8,701 nt of DNA from Nocardiopsaceae bacterium (lineage in GTDB: Bacteria > Actinomycetota > Actinomycetes > Streptosporangiales > Streptosporangiaceae). Position numbers and translations under genes: made by a program. Of the stretch, positions 1 to 6,849 are shown piece by piece; within the stretch, counting starts at the first letter, position 1, and every line of letters begins with the position of its first letter. Location of the stretch: positions 1 to 8,701 of the forward strand of contig JAIRTY010000753.1 of NCBI GenBank assembly GCA_031254715.1, in the 5' to 3' direction. The notes below the pieces were generated by a model. That model worked only from the letters and a program-made list of their open reading frames with translations, searched no databases and was not told the DNA's origin.

Positions 1-1113
1 CGGCTGGTCGCCGAGGGCGGCTGGGACAAGGCGTTCGCGGTCATCAACCTGGACTGCGACGACGACATCGAGATGCCGCGGATGCGGGTGCCGGTCTGCC
101 AGCTGCAGCACGGGTTCGGCGCGGATGCCGCGGGGGTGATCCCCTACCCGGACAGCAAGATCGCGCTGCAGGCCGACGCGGAGTCGTTCTACGGCCGCCA
201 CGGCGTCAGCATCCTCGCGACCTGCACCCCCTACCAGGTCGGCAACATCCCGGTGCGCGGCGAGCACTGCGCCTGGATGGAATCGTCGGCGGTGATCTAC
301 GCCAACTCGGTGCTCGGCGCCAGGACCAACTGCGAGGGCACCGCGTCCACCGGTGCCGCCGGGCTCACCGGCAAGATCCCCTGCTGGGGCAACCACCTGG
401 ACGGCAACCGGTTCGGCAGCCACCTGATCGACGTGCGGACCCGGGTGGACGACTTCGCCGGGTGGGGGATGCTCGGCTACTTCGCCGGGGCGCTGGCCGG
501 GGAGGAGCACCCGGTCATCACCGGCGACATCGGCAGGCCCGGCCTCACCGAGCTCAAGCACTTCGGCGCCGCGGCAGCCACCTCCGGCGGCGTCGAGCTT
601 TACCACATCCCCGGCATCACCCCGGAAGCCCCGACCCTGGCGGCGGCGTTCGGCCCGGCCCCGGTCCCGGCCCCGGTCAGCTACGGCCCGGCCGAGCGGC
701 GGGCCGTCTACGAGGACCTGAACTCCCAGGGCAGCAGCGAAGACGTGGATTTCGTGCTGCTCGGCTGCCCGCACGCATCGGTAGAACAGATCTGGCAGGC
801 CGCCACGGCGCTCGAAGGCCGCCGCCTGGCCGCGGGGACCGAGCTGTGGCTGATGGTGCCACGGGCGCTCAAGAACGTGGCCGACCGGAGCGGCTACACG
901 GAGACCATTGAACGGGCAGGCGGCAAGGTGCTCAGCGACTCGTGCCCGGCCATGTCACGGGTCGCCCCCGAAGGCACCAGGGTGTTCGCCACCGATTCCG
1001 CCAAGCAGGCGCACTACCTGCCGGCGATCCTCGGCATCGAGGCCTGGTTCGGGACGTTGGAAGACTGCATCGACGCCGCGGTGACCGGCCGCTGGCACGG
1101 GAGGCTGCGGTGA
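1..1113 (+). CDS. Aconitase X large (catalytic) subunit, AcnX/DUF521 family, 5'-truncated by window edge
   Basis: The frame is open from base 1, giving 370 visible codons; roughly 40 to 50 N-terminal residues seem to be missing, judged from usual family length. Family landmarks, numbered from the first visible codon, are TCTPY with Cys75, the WMESSAVIYANSVLGART block (about 90-108), GCPH with Cys256, and DSCP with Cys315. These three cysteines correspond to the conserved Fe-S or iron-centre ligands of aconitase X. The segments ELKHFGAAAA, HIPGITPEAP and the C-terminal SAKQAHY...CIDAAVTGRW are also typical. Known bacterial members dehydrate cis-3-hydroxy-L-proline to pyrroline-2-carboxylate, and archaeal members dehydrate phosphomevalonate. 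The substrate here is inferred only from context. The residue after the conserved GARTN is Cys111, where I recall Arg being usual. The first ATG, at 73, is internal and not the start. The stop overlaps the next gene by GTGA, so the two subunits should be translationally coupled. The family call is firm; the specificity is not. Confidence 0.9.
   Translation, partial: RLVAEGGWDKAFAVINLDCDDDIEMPRMRVPVCQLQHGFGADAAGVIPYPDSKIALQADAESFYGRHGVSILATCTPYQVGNIPVRGEHCAWMESSAVIYANSVLGARTNCEGTASTGAAGLTGKIPCWGNHLDGNRFGSHLIDVRTRVDDFAGWGMLGYFAGALAGEEHPVITGDIGRPGLTELKHFGAAAATSGGVELYHIPGITPEAPTLAAAFGPAPVPAPVSYGPAERRAVYEDLNSQGSSEDVDFVLLGCPHASVEQIWQAATALEGRRLAAGTELWLMVPRALKNVADRSGYTETIERAGGKVLSDSCPAMSRVAPEGTRVFATDSAKQAHYLPAILGIEAWFGTLEDCIDAAVTGRWHGRLR
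1099..1104 (+). promoter_or_regulatory. Shine-Dalgarno site for the AcnX small subunit
   Basis: GGGAGG lies five bases before the GTG at 1110, inside the end of the large-subunit gene. It decides in favour of the GTG at 1110 over the longer in-frame extension that begins at 942, which would run deep into the upstream gene. Confidence 0.75.
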
Positions 1114-1583
1114 CCGGGCAGCCGCCGGCCGCGCGGCCGGCTCCGGCGGGCAACCGGCCAGAGGCCATCGTGCTGCGCGGGCGGCCGATCGTGCCAGGGA
1201 TCGCCGAGGGCGAGGCGCTGGTGTCGCACGAGCCGGTCTCCGGCTGGGGCGGCATCGACCCGGCCAGCGGCACGATCATCGAGCCGCGGCACGAGCTGTT
1301 CGGGCAGTGCTTCACCGGCAAGATCCTGGTGTTCCCGAGCGCCAAGGGCTCGTCGGGCTGGTCAGGGTTCTTCCAGAGCACGAGGCTGCTCGGCACCGCC
1401 CCGATCGGGATGGTCTTCGCCCGGCTCAGCACCAAATCCGCGCTCGGCGCGGTGGTCACCAGGGTCCCCGCCGTCACCGGCCTGGACGCCGACCCGTGCC
1501 GGGCGATCAGCACCGGCGACTGGGTCCGGATCGACGCCGCCAGCGGCGTCGTGGAGATCTACCCGCGCCGAGGGAGGGCCTGA
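1110..1583 (+). CDS. Aconitase X small (swivel) subunit, DUF126 family
   Basis: This 157-residue protein supplies the swivelling domain that closes over the active site of the large subunit. In two-chain aconitase X enzymes the two polypeptides form a heterodimer in the cytoplasm. Recognisable blocks are the IVPGIAEGEALVSHEPVSGWGGIDP stretch (about 27-51; signature glycines and Trp46-Gly47-Gly48), the TGT/IIEPRHELFG-like turn (about 54-65), and the loop KGSSGWS (79-85). The serines of that loop are the usual substrate-contacting residues of the swivel. The C-terminal STGDWVRIDAASGVVEI resembles the family's closing beta-barrel strands. The first 17 or so residues are Pro/Ala-rich and probably disordered. 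The GTG start gives a GTGA overlap with the large subunit and sits behind a strong ribosome site. It ends in a TGATG overlap with the following dehydratase gene. The family is clear; catalytic specificity depends on the partner and is unknown. Confidence 0.9.
   Translation: MTGQPPAARPAPAGNRPEAIVLRGRPIVPGIAEGEALVSHEPVSGWGGIDPASGTIIEPRHELFGQCFTGKILVFPSAKGSSGWSGFFQSTRLLGTAPIGMVFARLSTKSALGAVVTRVPAVTGLDADPCRAISTGDWVRIDAASGVVEIYPRRGRA
1572..1578 (+). promoter_or_regulatory. Shine-Dalgarno site for the IlvD/Edd-family gene
   Basis: GGGAGGG ends four bases before the ATG at 1583, which is slightly close but strong. It supports the ATG at 1583 and rules against the in-frame upstream extension from 1307, which would only read out-of-frame swivel-subunit sequence. 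Confidence 0.75.
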
Positions 1584-3280
1584 TGACCGTACTGCGCAGC
1601 AACTTCGAGCCGGGGACGTCGCGGTGGGCGACCCGGCGGGCGCAGTGGCGCGCGCTCGGCCTGACCGACGAGGACATGGTCAAGCCCAAGATCGCGATCG
1701 TGAACTCCTCCTCGCAGCTCGCCATCTGCTTCAGCCACCTGGATGAGATCGCCCGCCGCGCCAAGCGCGCCATCGAGCGGGCCGGGGGCGTCGCCTTCGA
1801 GGTCCGCACCGCCGCGCCGAGCGACTTCATCACCAGCGCCGGCCACCGCGGCGGCTACATCCTGTCCGCCCGCGACCTCATCACCAACGACATCGAAGTG
1901 GCCGTCGAGGGCGCGCTGCTCGACGGCATGCTCTGCCTCGCCTCCTGCGACAAGACCGCGCCCGGGCAGCTGATGGCGGCCGGGCGGCTGAACATCCCCA
2001 CCGTCATCGTGGGATGCGGATACCAGCCAAGCGGGTCCTACCGGGGCAGGCACTGCGACATCGAGGACGTGTTCCTGGCCGCCGGGCACCTGGCCAACGG
2101 CCAGCTCACGCTGCCCGAGCTGACCGGCATGAGCGAGAATGCCGTGCTCGGCCCCGGTGTCTGCGCCGGCCTGGGCACGGCGAACACCATGCACGTCGCC
2201 TGCGAGGCACTGGGAATGTCGCTGCCGGGGACCACCCCGGTACGGGCGAACAGCCAGCCGATGTGGCAGGCGGTCGAGCAGGCTGCCGGGCGGATCGTCG
2301 AGATGGTCGCCGAGGACCTGCGGCCGCGGGACATCCTGACCCCGGACGCGTTCGCCAACGCGGTGATGACGGTGCTCGCGGTGAGCGGCTCCATCAACTC
2401 GGTCAAGCACCTGCAGGCGGTGGCGGCCGAGGCCGAGTGCGACGCCGACGTGTACGGGCTGTTCGAGCGGCTCGCTGGCCAGGTGCCGCTGCTCACGGCG
2501 ATCCGGCCGAACGGCGACCACTCCATCGAGGAGTTCGAGGACGCTGGCGGCGCCCGGGCGGTGATGATCCAGCTCGGCGGGCTGCTGCGGACCGGTGCGC
2601 CGACGATGACCGGCGCTACCGTCGGCGAGAACCTGTCCGGCGTCGCCGTCGCCGACGAGGAGATCATCAGGCCGGCCAGCCGTCCGCTCGGACGCCGGCC
2701 GACGATCGTGCTGATCCGCGGCAGCCTCGCGCCGGCCGGCGGGATCGTCAAGCTGGCGGTCGCCGACGACCGGCGGCTCGAATTCAGCGGCCCCGCCGTG
2801 GTGTACGACTCGCCCGACCAGGCGCTGGCTGCGGTGCGGGGCGGGGAGGTGTCCGGCGGCGAGGTGGTGGTACTGCGCGGCCAGGGCCCGACCGGCAGCC
2901 CCGGCATGGGCATGGCCTCCCAGCTGGTGTTCGCGCTCGACGGTGCCGGGCTCACCGGGCAGGTCGCCGTGGTGACCGACGGCCAGCTGTCGGGCCTGGT
3001 CAACAAGGGCATCGTGGTCGGCGAGGTGTCGCCGGAGGCGGCGGCCGGCGGTCCGCTGGCACTGGTCAAGACCGGCGACCAGATCAGCATTGACGTGGCG
3101 GCACGGACCGCAGACCTTGCCGTTCCCGCCGATGAGCTGGAGGAGCGGCGGCGCAGCCTGGCGGCGCGCCCGCCATCGCCGGAGCGTGGCTGGCTGTCCA
3201 TCTATCAGCGGCTGGTCGGGCCGCTGCCAGCGGGCGCCGTGCTCACCGGTCCCGGCAGGCCGCCGGACGGCGCGCCGTGA
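1583..3280 (+). CDS. IlvD/Edd-family Fe-S dehydratase, divergent, likely not the biosynthetic dihydroxy-acid dehydratase
   Basis: At 565 residues it has normal family length. It should be a cytoplasmic Fe-S hydro-lyase converting a 2,3-dihydroxy acid (or sugar acid) to a 2-keto-3-deoxy acid. Conserved cluster cysteines are Cys49 (AICFSHL), Cys122 (SCDKTAPG) and Cys194 (GVCAGLGTANTM). Asp81, Asp123 and Lys124 (the lysine that is carbamylated in relatives) match the Mg-binding set. The candidate catalytic serine is Ser470 in TDGQLSG, and the C-terminal block VSPEAAAGGPLALV is typical. Unusual points: the normally invariant Glu of the GMxEM motif, a Mg ligand, is Met444 (GMGMA at 441-445); the preceding EGP is QGP; TDGR is TDGQ; and the usual SLxSRE is ILSARDL. 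These changes suggest a specialised paralogue with another substrate or metal geometry. It overlaps its upstream neighbour by one base and the ATPase gene downstream by GTGA, so it belongs to a catabolic operon rather than an ilv operon. The substrate is unknown. Confidence 0.88.
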   Translation: MTVLRSNFEPGTSRWATRRAQWRALGLTDEDMVKPKIAIVNSSSQLAICFSHLDEIARRAKRAIERAGGVAFEVRTAAPSDFITSAGHRGGYILSARDLITNDIEVAVEGALLDGMLCLASCDKTAPGQLMAAGRLNIPTVIVGCGYQPSGSYRGRHCDIEDVFLAAGHLANGQLTLPELTGMSENAVLGPGVCAGLGTANTMHVACEALGMSLPGTTPVRANSQPMWQAVEQAAGRIVEMVAEDLRPRDILTPDAFANAVMTVLAVSGSINSVKHLQAVAAEAECDADVYGLFERLAGQVPLLTAIRPNGDHSIEEFEDAGGARAVMIQLGGLLRTGAPTMTGATVGENLSGVAVADEEIIRPASRPLGRRPTIVLIRGSLAPAGGIVKLAVADDRRLEFSGPAVVYDSPDQALAAVRGGEVSGGEVVVLRGQGPTGSPGMGMASQLVFALDGAGLTGQVAVVTDGQLSGLVNKGIVVGEVSPEAAAGGPLALVKTGDQISIDVAARTADLAVPADELEERRRSLAARPPSPERGWLSIYQRLVGPLPAGAVLTGPGRPPDGAP

Positions 3281-3930
3281 CCGCACTCGCCGTGACCGGC
3301 ATGTCCGTCTCCTACGGCAACGTGCTCGCGGTACACGACGCCAGCTTCACCGTGGCTGAAGGGGAGTGCGTCGCGGTCACCGGGCCCAACGGGAACGGCA
3401 AGAGCAGCATCCTGCTGGGGATCGCCGGGCTGGCCCGCCGCCGGGGCACGGTGGAGATCTTCGGCGCGACCGCACCGCCGGGCGACGTGATGTGGACCGC
3501 GCGGCACGGCCTCACCCTGGTCCCAGAGCGGCGGCAGCTCTACCCGAAGCTGTCCGCCGCCGACAACATCATCCTGGGCTGCTACAGCTGGACCCGCAGC
3601 GCCAGGAAGGCGCGGCTGTCCGACGCGTTCGGCTACGCGCTCGAGGTGTTCGGCGAGCTTCACCCGCACCTGGGCCAGGCCGCCGGCACGCTGTCCGGCG
3701 GCCAGCAGCAGATGGTCGCTATCGCCCGCGGGCTGGCAAGCGCCCCCCGCATCCTCGCGGTCGACGAGCCCTGCCTGGGCCTGGCCGAGGCGGTCAGCAA
3801 GCGGGTGTACCAGGCGCTGACCCGGATCCACGCAGAAGGCACGACGCTGCTGCTGGTCGAGGAGGCGCCGCGGCGAGCGCTGCAGATCGCGGCCAGGCGG
3901 GTCGAGGTGCGCAATGGCGTCGTCGCCTGA
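3277..3930 (+). CDS. ABC transporter ATP-binding protein, LivF-like (HAAT family)
   Basis: This 217-residue cytoplasmic ATPase subunit belongs to an importer of the branched-chain amino acid/urea/amide type. Walker A is GPNGNGKSS (36-44), the signature is LSGGQQQM (139-146), and Walker B is ILAVDEP (159-165) with catalytic Glu164. The stretch VPERRQLYPKLSAADNI (about 82-98) is the LivF counterpart of VPEGRRVFPxLTVxENL, which assigns it to LivF rather than LivG. The protein is a little shorter than the typical 230-240 residues. The switch-histidine position is Glu196 in LLLVEEAP; LivF proteins usually carry a non-His residue (VEQN) there, so this is a variation on a known deviation. The GTG start overlaps the dehydratase stop as GTGA, with no clear ribosome site, so translational coupling is likely. 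The gene for its membrane partner starts 12 bases downstream. The transported substrate cannot be read from an ATPase. Confidence 0.92.
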   Translation: MTALAVTGMSVSYGNVLAVHDASFTVAEGECVAVTGPNGNGKSSILLGIAGLARRRGTVEIFGATAPPGDVMWTARHGLTLVPERRQLYPKLSAADNIILGCYSWTRSARKARLSDAFGYALEVFGELHPHLGQAAGTLSGGQQQMVAIARGLASAPRILAVDEPCLGLAEAVSKRVYQALTRIHAEGTTLLLVEEAPRRALQIAARRVEVRNGVVA

Positions 3931-3942
3931 CCGGGGGGCGCG

Positions 3943-4830
3943 GTGAAGCTAGCCAACCTGATCATCGCCGGGCTGGTGACCGGGTCGATCTACGCCGTGT
4001 TCGCGGTCTGCGTCGCGGTCTGGTACCGGGTCAGCAACATCCTCAACCTGGCCGTCGGCGACTTCGCGATGTTCGGCGCGCTCGCCGTGGACGACCTGGT
4101 CCGGGTGCGCAACTGGCCGCTGCCAGCGGCCATCGCCGCGACGCTCGCCCTGGTGGGGCTGTTCGCCTACGGCTACGACCGGATCGTGCTCCGGCTGGCC
4201 CAGGACGGCCGGCGCCGCCAGGAGGGCATCGTCATCACGTTCTTCTTCACGTTCGCGCTCTCGTTCTTCATCGACGGCATCGCGAAGATCCTCTACGGCA
4301 CGAACGTGCACGCCGCCCCGGCGCTGTGGGGCGGGAACTCGCTGTCCATCGTCTCCGGCCTGTCCATCGAGCGGGCCGGGGTGCTCGTGCTCGGCTGCGC
4401 GGTCATCAGCGGGCTGATGTTCGCCCTCTACATCCGCTACACCCTGAGCGGGAAGGCGATGGCGGCGAGCGGCGAGAACTACCTGGGAGCGCGCATCGTC
4501 GGCATCAACACCCGGCAGTACCGGCGGATCATCTTCGTGGTCACTGCGCTGCTCGCGGCGGTGTTCGGGATCGTGGAATCGCCGATCACCGGCTACACCT
4601 ACCTGTCCGGCGCGACGATCAGCGTGACCGGGTTCCTCGCCGCCGCCTACGGCGGCTTCCAGCGGCCGGGGCGCGCGCTGGCCGCCGGGCTCGCGATCGG
4701 CATCCTGGAGGCGCTGCTCGGCGGGTACGTCAGCGCCCAGTACGGCGACACCCTGATGTACGCGATCCTCGCCGCCCTGGTCCTCGCCCGCCCCCGGGCC
4801 ATGGGCTTCGAGTCAGCGGTGGGCGGCTGA
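3943..4830 (+). CDS. ABC transporter permease, LivH-like
   Basis: This 295-residue integral membrane protein has about eight hydrophobic segments and forms half of the translocation pore. The N-terminal LIIAGLVTGSIYAVFAV segment and the NILNLAVGDFAMFGA motif (about 32-46) are diagnostic of LivH-type permeases. The cytoplasmic coupling region around 167-190 (LSGKAMAASGEN...GINTRQYR) matches the helix that docks onto the ATPase. The late glycine-rich SGATISVTGFLAAAYGGFQRPGRA-type block (about 222-246) corresponds to the family's GGxGSxxG region but is altered to GGFQRPG. The GTG start follows a run of G residues rather than a normal ribosome site. The next gene starts one base after this stop, so the two permease halves are produced together. 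The family assignment is secure; specificity is unknown. Confidence 0.92.
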   Translation: MKLANLIIAGLVTGSIYAVFAVCVAVWYRVSNILNLAVGDFAMFGALAVDDLVRVRNWPLPAAIAATLALVGLFAYGYDRIVLRLAQDGRRRQEGIVITFFFTFALSFFIDGIAKILYGTNVHAAPALWGGNSLSIVSGLSIERAGVLVLGCAVISGLMFALYIRYTLSGKAMAASGENYLGARIVGINTRQYRRIIFVVTALLAAVFGIVESPITGYTYLSGATISVTGFLAAAYGGFQRPGRALAAGLAIGILEALLGGYVSAQYGDTLMYAILAALVLARPRAMGFESAVGG

Positions 4831-4831
4831 C

Positions 4832-6823
4832 ATGGGCGGGTCAGGCGTGATGGATGCGCGGCCGCGGGCCGCGGCCGCCATGGCCAGGCTCGGCCGGGGC
4901 GGAACCCTGCGCGGGCCGCTCGGTGCCACCGCTCTGGTGACCGTGATCGGCCTGATCGTCATGGTCTTCTTCGCCCAGCAGTACGCGGGCAGCGTGTTCA
5001 TGCTGGCGTTCACCTATGCCATCGTCACCGCCGGGATGGCGGTGCAGATCGGCTTCAGCCAGCAGATCGCGTTCAGCCAGTCGGTGTTCATGGGCTTCGG
5101 CGCGTACGGGGTGGCGGTGCTGAACACCAGGCTGGCCATGCCGAGCGCGCTGGCGGCGCTGGTGGTCACCGTCGCCAGCGGACTTGTCGCGCTGCTGCTC
5201 GGGTCGGTCGTCACCCGGGCGTCCGGGCTGGCGCTCGCGGTGGCCACCATCATGCTGCCGCTGATCGCGGTCGGCTACCTCAGCTCGGCCAGCTATCTGG
5301 GCGGGTCGGTCGGGATGCCGCTCACCGGCAGCCTGTGGCCTGCCTTCTCGCCGGAGGCGACCCTGGTCGGCAACGCCCTCATCACGGTGGCGGTGGTCGC
5401 CGTGGTGGTATTCGTCGCCACCCGCATCCTGTCCTCCGACATCGGGCTTGAGCTGTATGTGCTCGGGGCGGACGAGCGGACCGCGGCCGCCGTGGGCGTC
5501 GCCACCCCGCGCCGCAAGCTCGAGCTGTTCGTGCTCGGGTCGATGTTCGCGGCGCTTGGCGGGGCCGTCTACGCGGGCAGCCAGCTGTTCGTCCCGGCCA
5601 CCATCGTCGACCCGACCGCCGAGCTGTCGCTGCTGATGATGCTGTTCGTCGGCGGCAGGCGGAGCATCCTCGGCGCCGTCGCCGGCGCCCTGCTGATCCA
5701 GTATGTGTCCGGGGCGAGCAGCTGGGTGAGCATCAACATCCTGGTCGTCGAGGGCGTACTGATCACCGTCGTGCTGCTGGTCGATCCCGAGGGGCTGGCT
5801 GGCATCCTGACCGCGAGCTACGCCCGGCTGCGCGGGCGGCCGGCCGGCACCGTTCCCGGCCTGCTGCCAGGCCTGGCCGGGGCCGGCGCCGCGGAACCGG
5901 AGCCCGCGCTGGCGGGGCCGGTGGCTGCCGAGCCCAGGCTGGCTGAGCCAGGGCCGGGATCGCCTGCGCCGGGATCGCCTGCGCCGGGATCGCCGGGGCC
6001 GGACGGTGCCGGCGGGCCGGCGGGCGCGGCCGCGTTCACCGCCAGCTGGCGGGAGCGGGGGAACGGTGCGGGCGGCGCCGCTGGCACGCCGTTGCTCGAA
6101 TGCGCCGCGGTCGGCAAGGAGTACGGCGGCCTGCGGGTGCTCGACGACGTCGGGCTGGAGCTGCCGGCGCGCGGCCTGTTCGGGCTCTGCGGCCCGAACG
6201 GCGCAGGGAAGACGACGCTGCTCGGGGTGATCGGCGGCAGCGTGCGCCCGGACGGCGGCCGGGTGCTGCTCGACGGCGCCGACATCACCAGGCTGCCCCC
6301 GCAGCAGCGCTTCCACCTGGGGGTGAGCCGCACTTTCCAGACCGTGCGGCTGATCAGCGGCCGCACCGTGCTTGACAACGTCGCGGTCGCCTGCCTGAGC
6401 TCGCACCGCTCCAGCATCGCCGCGGGCATCGCCCGCAACCGGCTGGCCGAGGCCAGGGAACGGGCCGCCGAGGCGCTCGACCATCTCGGCATGGCCGCGC
6501 TCGCCGGCCGCGAGGTGTCGTCGCTGACCCTGGAAACCCAGCGGATGGTGGAGTTCGCCCGGGCCATCTCCGCCCGGCCCCGGCTGCTGCTGCTCGACGA
6601 GCCGGCCTCCGGGCTCAGCGAGCCGCAGCGCGAGCGGCTCGCCGGCGTGCTCCGCGCGGCCGGGGAGATGACCTGCGTGCTGCTGGTCGAGCACGACCTC
6701 GGCCTGGTAGCGGAGATCACCCAGCAGATCTTCGTGCTGGCCAGCGGCCAGCTGGTATTCGCGGGCAGTCCGGCGGAGTTCCGCGCGTCGGAGGTCGTTC
6801 AGTCCCTGCTCATCGGGCTGTGA
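4832..6823 (+). CDS. ABC transporter LivM-like permease fused to LivG-like ATPase
   Basis: This 663-residue protein joins two subunits in one chain. Residues about 30-325 are a LivM-type permease, with hydrophobic helices, the GFSQQIAFSQSVFMGFGAY motif near 70-90, the coupling loop LGADERTAAAVG (about 211-222), and FVGGRRSILGAVAGA near the end. Residues about 331-418 are a Pro/Gly/Ala linker containing tandem PGSPA repeats. Residues 419-663 are a LivG-type ATPase: Walker A GPNGAGKTT (454-462), Walker B LLLLDEP (585-591) with Glu590, and switch His621 in LLVEHD. The signature that is normally LSGGQ reads LTLET (565-569). LivG proteins vary here, but this is a marked deviation. The ATG at 4832 is one base past the preceding stop; an in-frame ATG at 4850 is an alternative start. 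Permease-ATPase fusions of this kind exist in the family. With LivF, LivH and the binding protein it makes a complete importer. Confidence 0.92.
   Translation: MGGSGVMDARPRAAAAMARLGRGGTLRGPLGATALVTVIGLIVMVFFAQQYAGSVFMLAFTYAIVTAGMAVQIGFSQQIAFSQSVFMGFGAYGVAVLNTRLAMPSALAALVVTVASGLVALLLGSVVTRASGLALAVATIMLPLIAVGYLSSASYLGGSVGMPLTGSLWPAFSPEATLVGNALITVAVVAVVVFVATRILSSDIGLELYVLGADERTAAAVGVATPRRKLELFVLGSMFAALGGAVYAGSQLFVPATIVDPTAELSLLMMLFVGGRRSILGAVAGALLIQYVSGASSWVSINILVVEGVLITVVLLVDPEGLAGILTASYARLRGRPAGTVPGLLPGLAGAGAAEPEPALAGPVAAEPRLAEPGPGSPAPGSPAPGSPGPDGAGGPAGAAAFTASWRERGNGAGGAAGTPLLECAAVGKEYGGLRVLDDVGLELPARGLFGLCGPNGAGKTTLLGVIGGSVRPDGGRVLLDGADITRLPPQQRFHLGVSRTFQTVRLISGRTVLDNVAVACLSSHRSSIAAGIARNRLAEARERAAEALDHLGMAALAGREVSSLTLETQRMVEFARAISARPRLLLLDEPASGLSEPQRERLAGVLRAAGEMTCVLLVEHDLGLVAEITQQIFVLASGQLVFAGSPAEFRASEVVQSLLIGL
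5954..5998 (+). repeat. 15-bp tandem repeat in the LivM-LivG linker
   Basis: The unit CCGGGATCGCCTGCG occurs exactly twice (5954-5968 and 5969-5983). A third copy from 5984 is identical for 11 bases and then diverges. Each unit encodes Pro-Gly-Ser-Pro-Ala, so the repeat lengthens a flexible linker without breaking the frame. Repeats of this kind can change copy number by slippage in steps of five residues. Confidence 0.85.
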
Positions 6824-6837
6824 GTTCCAGTGATTGC

Positions 6838-6841
6838 GAGG
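6838..6841 (+). promoter_or_regulatory. Ribosome binding site for the substrate-binding lipoprotein
   Basis: GAGG (within GCGAGGT) lies eight bases before a TTG at 6850. This favours TTG 6850 as the start of the binding protein. The alternative GTG at 6820 overlaps the previous stop as GTGA, as elsewhere in this operon, but has no ribosome site in front of it. Confidence 0.55.
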
Positions 6842-6849
6842 TAACCGAA

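Noticed and set aside
942..1109. Upstream in-frame extension of the aconitase X small subunit
   Set aside because: It reads the end of the large-subunit gene in the wrong frame. The GTG at 1110 with GGGAGG in front is the better start.
1307..1582. Upstream in-frame extension of the IlvD/Edd gene
   Set aside because: The extra residues are out-of-frame swivel-subunit sequence. The ATG at 1583 has a strong ribosome site and starts at the normal family N-terminus.
1559..3286. Long minus-strand reading frame of 575 codons opposite the IlvD/Edd gene
   Set aside because: It is a shadow caused by strong G/C third-position bias in the real gene; its translation is rich in Arg, His, Gly and Ala with no recognisable motif.
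3366..4850. Plus-strand reading frame of 494 codons spanning the LivF and LivH genes
   Set aside because: Arg-rich translation in a shifted frame that crosses the boundary of two well-supported genes, with no motifs.
4858..4878. GC palindrome with 10-bp arms just after the start of the LivM-LivG gene
   Set aside because: The centre leaves a single unpaired base and the segment encodes an Arg/Pro/Ala run, so codon composition explains it. It could still affect start choice between 4832 and 4850, but there is no other support.
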